DNA from: Pseudomonas sp. SLFW
Lineage (GTDB): Bacteria > Pseudomonadota > Gammaproteobacteria > Pseudomonadales > Pseudomonadaceae
Direction of reading: 5' to 3'
Assembly (NCBI RefSeq): GCF_009905615.1
Contig: NZ_JAAAKW010000017.1
Span: 1 to 64,000, forward strand
Length of the DNA: 64,000 bases
Positions 57,828 through 64,000 of the stretch are shown piece by piece. A model generated the notes under the pieces. That model did no database searches, had not been told where the DNA came from, and saw only the letters and a list, made by a program, of their open reading frames with translations. The position numbers and the translations under genes were made by a program. The first letter of the stretch is position 1. Every line of letters begins with the position of its first letter.

Positions 57828-60626
57828 TTACAAGGTTTGAATAAGCAGATTGACGGAAAATTCCTTGAGCGCTGCGCTGAGCGACAATTCCTTGTTGTCT
57901 GTGACTGTAGCTTGCGCGAAAAGTCCCTTCCAATTTGGATTTGAATCAGCGAACGGCAGGAGGATTCGTGTATCGCCCCAATGTGCTGCATTGATGAATG
58001 GAGTTTGCGCAGTGCCCAATAGTTCAGCCGGCAAACGTGGTATCACAACGATAGCCCGCAAATCCTCCTTTTCCCGGGCAAATGCAAGGACGTGTGCGGC
58101 GTGTTCGCCGACCACTTCCAACGGTTGATAGCGGCCCTCACTGAACAGTGTCGGATAGAGATTGCGCAACCTGAGCACCTGCGCGATCAACGCCTGTTTG
58201 ATGCGACCGTCCTGCCACTGGGCAAGCAGCTCGGCGAGCGTCGTGAAGTCACTCAGCGCGCGTTGGCGAGCGGGGTAATCCACCGGACGACGGTTGTCCG
58301 GGTCCACCAGGCTGAAGTCCCAGAATTCAGTGCCCTGATACAGATCAGGAACACCGGGCACGGTCATGCGCAGCAAAGTTTGCGCCAGACTGTTTAACGC
58401 CCCGGCAGGCGCGATGCGGTTGGCGGTGGCACCGATGGACTGACGCAAGGCGACGGTGTCCGGGCTCAGCAGCAACTGCTGGAGAAACTCGCGGCAGGCG
58501 CTCTCATAGGGCTCGTTCGGCGCGCTCCAACTGCTCTGCAACTTGGCTTCGCGCAGGGCTTTTTCCTGCCATTGCGTGAGGCGTTTGGCGTAGTCCTCGA
58601 AGGCGTCTTCACCCTCCATGTTCAGCGGCCAGCTGCCCAGAATCGCTTGATAAAGCATGAGCTCGTCGCTGGGGCTGATCGCCTGATCACCCTGTTTCAG
58701 CGGTGTCGATAACTGCTGCCAGCGCTCCACCTGTTCGGCATACCAAGGCGCCACTTCGCTGAGCACCGCCAGACGAGTCCGGGTGTCTTCGCCGCGCTTG
58801 TGATCATGGGTCGCAGTGGTCAAGAGGTTGTCCGGAAAGCTTGCACCGCGAGTGATGCACACTTCGTGAAACGCCTCGGGCGGTGCACTGAAATGTTGCG
58901 GATGAAAGCCCACGTCGTTGCGCGACAAGAGCACGGCGGAGCGGTAGAACGAGGTGTCTTCCACCGACTTTGCAGCCACCGGCGAGGTCAGTTGCTGGAA
59001 GCGGTTGCACGCCTTGCGGCGCATCTCGCGCAATGGCCCGTTCGGGTAATCCCGCAGGCTCTCACCACCCAGCCAGCGGGCCAGATAATCCAGCACGGGC
59101 CAGTCGCCTTCGTTGAGCATTTCACGCGCACCGGTCATGGCTTGCTGGAAATACCGCTCGTCCTCGGCCGAGCGTCCACGCGCGGTGATGTAGGTGCGAT
59201 AGACCGGGAAGTTGCCCACCAGCGCCAGCAGCGCACGGCGGATGGCATTGAGGGTCAGGTCGCGACTCATCACGTCGCTGCGGGCCACCTGTAACAGCGC
59301 TTGTGCCAGGTTCTCGAAATCGCCCGCCAGGGTGCCGTGCAGCACCAGGTCCCGCGCTTCGAGCACTTCCTGATTGAAGTCCGCGGTGCGGCCGCTGATG
59401 CGGCTCCACAGCTCGCCAAGGACTTCTTCGCCCTTCGGATCATGTTGAAGCAGCGACACCTGGTTCATGAATTCATAACCGGTGGTGCCGTCGACGTTCC
59501 AGTCTTTACGCACCTGCTCGTCGGAACCGAGAATCTTCTCGACGAAGATCGGCACATGGCTCAGCTCGGTGCCTGCCGGACGCTGGCTGAGCAGGCTTTC
59601 GACGCGGCGATGCAGCTTGCGGCAGTAACCCCGAGGGTCGGCCAGGCCATCGATGTGGTCGATGCGCAGGCCGTCCACCAGGCCCTCTGCGATCAGCTGG
59701 AAGATCTTGCCGTGGGTGGCCTCGAACACCTGCGAGCGCTCGACCTTGAGGCCGCCCAGCTCGTTGATGTCGAAGAAACGCCGCCAATTGATGTCGTCTC
59801 CCGCCGTACGCCAACTGGCGAGGCGATAGTCCTGGCGTTCCAGCAACTGATGAAGCCGTTTGAAACCTTCCGGGTCCTTGCCGTCGAACTGCTTCAGGCC
59901 GTGTTCGATGGCGTCAATCAGGTCGGGGTTGTCCTTCACACACTTGGTCAGTTCGGCCTTGGCAGCCACGGCCAGGTCGTAGGCGTCGGGACTTTCATCC
60001 AGTGCAGAGAAGCGGCTGGCCAGGGCGTCCAGTTCAGGGCGTTTGGCCGCCTTCAGCAGCGGCGCGTAGGTGCCCGGATTGATCGGGAAGTGATGCTGAT
60101 AGTGCTCGACACGGAAGCTGCCGTGCTCTGCATCGAACAGCAGCGGCACGTCGCCGTTTTGCAGCACGGTGCCGTAATCGGTGCTGAGGAAGGGCAGCAG
60201 CAATTGGCCCTTGAGCAGCGGGTCGGGGGAATTCCACTGAATGTCGAAGAACTTGGCGTAGGGGCTGCGTTGGCCCCATTCGATCAGGTCCAGCCACCAA
60301 GGGTTATCGGCGCCACCAACGGCCATGTGGTTGGAGACGATGTCGAGAATCAGCCCCATGCCATGCTTGCGCAGCTCGGCCACCAAACGACGTAGCGCCG
60401 GTTCGCCACCCAGTTCAGGGTTGATGACGCGAGGGTCGACCACATCGTAGCCGTGCATCGAACCGGCGCGGGCCTTGAGCAGAGGGGAGGCGTAAACGTG
60501 GCTGATCCCCAGTTCGGCGAAGTAGGGGACCAGTGCGGTCGCGTCATCGAGGGTGAAGTCTTTGTGAAATTGCAGTCGCTGGGTCGCGCGCAGTGATTTG
60601 ATGGGTGAGTTGACTGGGTGATTCAT
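57828..60626 (-). CDS. treY: Malto-oligosyltrehalose synthase TreY
   Basis: The 932-residue GH13 enzyme begins SLRATQRLQFHKDFTLDDA and has LILDIVSNHMAVGG, GLRIDHIDGLADP (nucleophile Asp) and the TATHDHKRGEDTRTRL motif of the TreY family. It turns the reducing-end linkage of maltodextrins into an alpha,alpha-1,1 trehalose bond. Its ATG overlaps the malQ stop as ATGA, so the two are translated together. It works with TreZ, which releases free trehalose. Confidence 0.96.
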   Translation of the reverse strand: MNHPVNSPIKSLRATQRLQFHKDFTLDDATALVPYFAELGISHVYASPLLKARAGSMHGYDVVDPRVINPELGGEPALRRLVAELRKHGMGLILDIVSNHMAVGGADNPWWLDLIEWGQRSPYAKFFDIQWNSPDPLLKGQLLLPFLSTDYGTVLQNGDVPLLFDAEHGSFRVEHYQHHFPINPGTYAPLLKAAKRPELDALASRFSALDESPDAYDLAVAAKAELTKCVKDNPDLIDAIEHGLKQFDGKDPEGFKRLHQLLERQDYRLASWRTAGDDINWRRFFDINELGGLKVERSQVFEATHGKIFQLIAEGLVDGLRIDHIDGLADPRGYCRKLHRRVESLLSQRPAGTELSHVPIFVEKILGSDEQVRKDWNVDGTTGYEFMNQVSLLQHDPKGEEVLGELWSRISGRTADFNQEVLEARDLVLHGTLAGDFENLAQALLQVARSDVMSRDLTLNAIRRALLALVGNFPVYRTYITARGRSAEDERYFQQAMTGAREMLNEGDWPVLDYLARWLGGESLRDYPNGPLREMRRKACNRFQQLTSPVAAKSVEDTSFYRSAVLLSRNDVGFHPQHFSAPPEAFHEVCITRGASFPDNLLTTATHDHKRGEDTRTRLAVLSEVAPWYAEQVERWQQLSTPLKQGDQAISPSDELMLYQAILGSWPLNMEGEDAFEDYAKRLTQWQEKALREAKLQSSWSAPNEPYESACREFLQQLLLSPDTVALRQSIGATANRIAPAGALNSLAQTLLRMTVPGVPDLYQGTEFWDFSLVDPDNRRPVDYPARQRALSDFTTLAELLAQWQDGRIKQALIAQVLRLRNLYPTLFSEGRYQPLEVVGEHAAHVLAFAREKEDLRAIVVIPRLPAELLGTAQTPFINAAHWGDTRILLPFADSNPNWKGLFAQATVTDNKELSLSAALKEFSVNLLIQTL

Positions 60627-62695
60627 TGATCGCGCTCCGCGGCCTGTTGACGTGCTGCGGCAAGGATTTCCAGACGACGCGCCGCGTTGGCGTTGTCCAG
60701 CAATGAGGCGGTGTCGCCGGGTAAGCGCCGACGCCAGTTAGGGTGGCTGTCGATGGTGCCGGGAAAGTTGGCCTGCTCCTCGATACCCAAGGCGTCCTCA
60801 ATGGGCAGCAGCACCAGTGGAGCGCGTGTATGGCCCAAGTAGCGCACGCTGCCATCGATCACGTCGCTTTCATTGCCGAGCGGGGCGTGCTCATAGTTAA
60901 GCTTCAACGCGGCACGCAATCCTTCGCGTTCACGCTCGCGCTCACCCCGCCAGCGGCGCTCGGCCTCGTCGTCGATATGGCCCAGGGTCTTGTTCCACTC
61001 GATGTCCAGTTCGCTGAGCCAGCCGGTCAGCGTCGGCAGGTCGTGGGTGCTGGTGGTGGCCAGGGCGTCGTCGGACCATTTGATGATGGGCTTGAAGTGC
61101 GCGTTGTCCTGTTCGAACAACAGCACGCGCATGCCGAGAATGCCGCGGGTCGAGAGTTTTTCGTGCAGGCCTTCAGGCACGGTGCCCAAGTCTTCGCCGA
61201 GGACCACGGCCTTGTGGCGCCACGATTCCAGGCACAACAGGCGCAGCATGTCGTCGATCGGATAATTCAGGTAGGCACCTTCACTGGGCGGAGAGCCTTC
61301 GGGCACGACCCACAGGCGTTGCAGCCCCATGACGTGGTCGATGCGCAGGCCACCGGCGTGGGCGAAGTTGGCGCGCAGCATTTCGATGAAGGCGCGGAAA
61401 CCGTTGCGTTTCAAACCGGTGGGCGAAAACGCGGAAATACCCCAGCTTTGTCCTGCGCGGTTGAGGATGTCCGGGGGCGCACCGACGGTCAGCGACGACA
61501 GCAATTCATCTTGACGGCTCCAGGCCTGACTGCCCGTACCGTCGGCGCCCACGGCGAGATCACCGATCAGGCCGACACTCATGCCGCTGCTGCGTGCGGC
61601 CGTCTGGGCGCGTTCGAGACCACGGGCGATCAGCCATTGGGCGAAGGCGTGAAAGCCGATCTGTTCGCGATGGTCGGCGGCGAACGCCTCAATGACGCCA
61701 CTGCGCGGATTCTTGTAATCGTCCGGCCAGTCATGCCAATTGCCGCTGATGCCAAGCACGTCGCACTGGTCGCGCAGGGCCTCGAAGCGGCAGTGGTTTT
61801 CCAGCGCTTCGCCACCCGCGTGGCGAAAGCTGTTGAAGTCCTGATGAAGCGGGTGGTCGCTGGCGATGAACGCTGCGTACAACGCTCGGTACAGTTTCCA
61901 TTTGGCCGCCGCTGCGGCGGGCCAGTCGATCAGTGGCAAGTCTTCCAGACGCTTGAATTCATCCGCCAGCCCTGTTTCTTCCAGGGCTGCGCGCACGGCA
62001 CGCTCGCCCAGAATCGTGCCCGGCGCGGCATACAGTGCGTTGAGAAACAGGCGGCTGGACGGCGAGTACGGACTGAAACGCTCGCTGTCGTTAGAGAACA
62101 TCGCGTGCACCGGGCTGATGGCGATGGCTGCGGCGCCGCGCTCACCGGCCGAGCGGGCGAAGGTTTCAAGCGCCTGGGTGTCGCCGAAGCCGCCATCGCC
62201 TTCCCGGCGCAAGTAATACAGCTGCAAGGTCAGGCCCCAGGTGCGAGGGACGCTGACGTCCGCCGCCATGGCCAGGGTGTAGGCAGTTTTTGGCGCGACG
62301 GCGATCGTCAAGTGTTGGCCTGCAATCGCCAGCTGCTGATAACCCACTGTGGCCAGCGCGGGCAGTTCGGCCTTGGCGGTGAGCCTGGCGTCCAGACGCG
62401 ATCCGTCTTCCAGCTCCAGCACGAACGGCGTTTCGGGCTTGAACCACGCCGAGAGGTCAAGATTGCTGCCGTGGTCGACGGTCAACAGCGGTGGCGGGGT
62501 GGTGGAGAGGCTTTGATCCTGCAAGCGTTCGAGGCTGGCAGCGATGTGTTCGTCGTTCTCGGCGGGGTAACCCAGCCCGTCGAGGACCTTGCGCAGGACC
62601 TCGGGGCTGACGCGCTGCGGGCGTGCGTTGGCGTCCTTCCAATCGACTGACAGCCCGGCTTCGGCTGCCAGCATTTCCAGTTGCTCATTGCTCAT
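60623..62695 (-). CDS. malQ: 4-alpha-glucanotransferase MalQ
   Basis: The 690-residue GH77 enzyme has an N-terminal helical extension of the Pseudomonas/E. coli type. Catalytic features are GLRIDHVMGLQRLWVVPEG (nucleophile Asp), VVLGEDLGTVPEGL (acid Glu) and TTSTHDLPTLTGW. It moves alpha-1,4 glucan chains and recycles short maltodextrins to longer ones that TreY can use. The ATG overlaps the treZ stop as ATGA, and its own stop overlaps treY in the same way. Confidence 0.95.
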   Translation of the reverse strand: MSNEQLEMLAAEAGLSVDWKDANARPQRVSPEVLRKVLDGLGYPAENDEHIAASLERLQDQSLSTTPPPLLTVDHGSNLDLSAWFKPETPFVLELEDGSRLDARLTAKAELPALATVGYQQLAIAGQHLTIAVAPKTAYTLAMAADVSVPRTWGLTLQLYYLRREGDGGFGDTQALETFARSAGERGAAAIAISPVHAMFSNDSERFSPYSPSSRLFLNALYAAPGTILGERAVRAALEETGLADEFKRLEDLPLIDWPAAAAAKWKLYRALYAAFIASDHPLHQDFNSFRHAGGEALENHCRFEALRDQCDVLGISGNWHDWPDDYKNPRSGVIEAFAADHREQIGFHAFAQWLIARGLERAQTAARSSGMSVGLIGDLAVGADGTGSQAWSRQDELLSSLTVGAPPDILNRAGQSWGISAFSPTGLKRNGFRAFIEMLRANFAHAGGLRIDHVMGLQRLWVVPEGSPPSEGAYLNYPIDDMLRLLCLESWRHKAVVLGEDLGTVPEGLHEKLSTRGILGMRVLLFEQDNAHFKPIIKWSDDALATTSTHDLPTLTGWLSELDIEWNKTLGHIDDEAERRWRGEREREREGLRAALKLNYEHAPLGNESDVIDGSVRYLGHTRAPLVLLPIEDALGIEEQANFPGTIDSHPNWRRRLPGDTASLLDNANAARRLEILAAARQQAAERDQ

Positions 62696-64000
62696 CCTGT
62701 TCCTCCAACGTCACTCGATATCAGGCTGACAATGGCCGTGTAGGGATTGAGGGTGCCGCGCGAGGAAAGTTCTGCCGATTTTGGGTGGGACTCATGCAGC
62801 ACGTGCTGCACGCTGTGTTCGTCGACCTGCACCGCGTGCTCGCTCAGGTTCAGGTCGATGCGCAAGACCTGTCCGTCGCCCATCTCCCAGCGTGCGCTGA
62901 CGGCCTTATCGGCGAGCACGTCTGCACCCAGGGCTTTGGCGCCCTCCAGCCGAGGCACGATGTGCTCGCGACGAATCGCCAACAACTCGCGGTACAGGGC
63001 CAGCCAACTGCGATGATCCTGGCCGAGGTCGGTTTCCAGCAGCAAGGCGTCGAAAGCCGGGCGAGAGGCCTCGAAAGTCTTCAGCGCATTCGGATCAGGG
63101 ATCTGCTCACGCTTGGCCGGGTCGGCGAACGCCGCGAAATCCGCGAATTCCCCCCGGCGACCTTCGCGCACGGCGTCGGCCAGTTCGTCATGGAAGTCGG
63201 TGAAGAACAGGAACGGCTCACTTGCGCCCCATTCATCGCCCATGAACATCAGCGGGATCATCGGCGACAACAGCAACAGCGCCGTGGCCGCTCGCAGCGC
63301 GTGAGGCGGGCTCAACTGAACGAGGCGCTCGCCCAGCGCACGGTTGCCGATCTGGTCGTGGTTCTGCAGGAACAACACGAACGAAGTCGGCGACAAATGC
63401 GCGCTCGGTTCGCCCCGGGCGTGGCCGTGACGGGTGGACTCGCCCTGATAGACGAAGCCTTCGCCCAGCAGGCGTGCCAACTTGTGGGTTGGCTGTTCGG
63501 CGAAGTCGGTGTAGTACGCGTCGGTTTCGCCGGTCAGCAACACGTGCAAGGTGTTGTGGCCGTCGTCGTTCCACTGCGCGTCGTAGCCCTGATCCATGCG
63601 ATGGGCTTCGTTGAATTCGTTTTCCAGCATCAGCCACACGTGACGGTCAGGCGCGGTTGCCTGACGCACCCGTTCGGCCAGTTCCTTGAGGAAGGTCGGG
63701 TCTTCGATGGCATGCACAGCGTCGAAGCGCAGACCGTCGAAGCGGTAGTCCTGCAGCCACATCAGCGTGTTGTCGATAAAGAAGTCCCGGACTTCGCGGC
63801 GCCGGAAATCGATGGCGTCGCCCCACGGGGTCTTCTTGTCGCTGCGGAAAAAATGCTTGGCGTACGCACCCAGATAGTTGCCATCCGGACCGAAGTGGTT
63901 GTAGACCACGTCCAGAATCACGGCCAGACCCAGACCGTGGGCCGTGTCGATCAAGTGCTTGAGTTGTTCCGGTGTGCCATAGGACGACTGGGGTGCGTAG
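62692..64000 (-). CDS. treZ: Malto-oligosyltrehalose trehalohydrolase TreZ, N-terminal part outside window
   Basis: The frame is open to the right edge. It reads YAPQSSYGTPEQLKHL, then VILDVVYNHFGPDGNYL, GLRFDAVHAI (nucleophile Asp), LMLENEFNE (acid Glu) and FVLFLQNHDQIGNR, typical of GH13 TreZ. Only the N-terminal part (roughly 150 residues, with the CBM48-like domain) is missing. TreZ hydrolyses the maltooligosyl trehalose made by TreY to give free trehalose, a compatible solute. It is upstream of malQ, and the operon start lies beyond the window. Confidence 0.94.
   Translation of the reverse strand, partial: YAPQSSYGTPEQLKHLIDTAHGLGLAVILDVVYNHFGPDGNYLGAYAKHFFRSDKKTPWGDAIDFRRREVRDFFIDNTLMWLQDYRFDGLRFDAVHAIEDPTFLKELAERVRQATAPDRHVWLMLENEFNEAHRMDQGYDAQWNDDGHNTLHVLLTGETDAYYTDFAEQPTHKLARLLGEGFVYQGESTRHGHARGEPSAHLSPTSFVLFLQNHDQIGNRALGERLVQLSPPHALRAATALLLLSPMIPLMFMGDEWGASEPFLFFTDFHDELADAVREGRRGEFADFAAFADPAKREQIPDPNALKTFEASRPAFDALLLETDLGQDHRSWLALYRELLAIRREHIVPRLEGAKALGADVLADKAVSARWEMGDGQVLRIDLNLSEHAVQVDEHSVQHVLHESHPKSAELSSRGTLNPYTAIVSLISSDVGGTG

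Noticed and set aside
60743..62650. 635-residue plus-strand frame opposite malQ
   Set aside because: Mirror of a clear GH77 gene; long only because of high GC.

Overview
The window is a GC-rich chromosomal segment of a Pseudomonas species, most likely of the fluorescens/syringae lineage. The evidence is the family make-up, the dense inverted REP doublets (REPINs) of several families, the AANAANAA (CA-motif) leaders typical of Hfq/Crc-controlled Pseudomonas genes, and a TreZ-MalQ-TreY-GlgX trehalose/alpha-glucan operon. No rRNA, tRNA, phage, IS element or CRISPR array was seen. Both ends cut a gene: an FGGY kinase on the left and TreZ on the right.

1-8.5 kb is a sugar or polyol catabolic locus: FGGY kinase, xylulose-reductase-like SDR, SorC-type regulator, two ABC permeases, a binding protein, a zinc alcohol dehydrogenase and a divergent ABC ATPase. 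A palindrome in front of the dehydrogenase is the best operator candidate. 8.5-12.7 kb holds single genes: a SleB-type hydrolase, a CAP-domain protein, a peroxiredoxin and a LysR regulator. 12.8-20.1 kb holds an amidohydrolase, a short-chain fatty acid transporter, a type III CoA-transferase, a LysR regulator, a citrate-lyase-beta-like lyase and a 2-hydroxycarboxylate transporter. The last four look like a uptake/CoA-activation/cleavage route for a 2-hydroxy acid such as citramalate or malate, with repeated TTTAG boxes in both promoter regions.

20.2-28.5 kb holds an OprB-type porin, two small membrane proteins, the fused remains of an aldo/keto reductase and a carboxymuconolactone decarboxylase, two LysR regulators, an MHS-type MFS transporter and an aspartoacylase-like deacylase. 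28.5-36.9 kb holds a GNAT enzyme, an acyl-CoA-dehydrogenase/PIG-L/methyltransferase operon with a same-strand GT2 gene 3.3 kb away, a copper operon (DUF2946, SCO, PCuAC), an NRAMP transporter, a probable small RNA, a DJ-1/PfpI protein and a lipoprotein. 37.3-47.4 kb holds a GH3 protein with an altered catalytic loop, a small cysteine-containing protein and a second catabolic island (porin, LysR, aldehyde dehydrogenase, MFS, enolase-superfamily dehydratase, GMC oxidoreductase) with a shared 12-bp operator candidate.

47.5-54.9 kb holds Tam, a cupin, a TSUP permease, a LysE exporter, a RimJ-like acetyltransferase, a small conserved protein, a threo-3-hydroxyaspartate dehydratase and a soluble chemoreceptor with its sensor at the C terminus. 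55.0-64.0 kb is the minus-strand operon treZ-malQ-treY-DUF2934-glgX, which turns alpha-glucan into trehalose and debranched glucan, usually for osmotic or desiccation tolerance. Overall this is an accessory metabolic region of a plant- or soil-associated generalist. Many of its uptake genes appear to be under catabolite repression.
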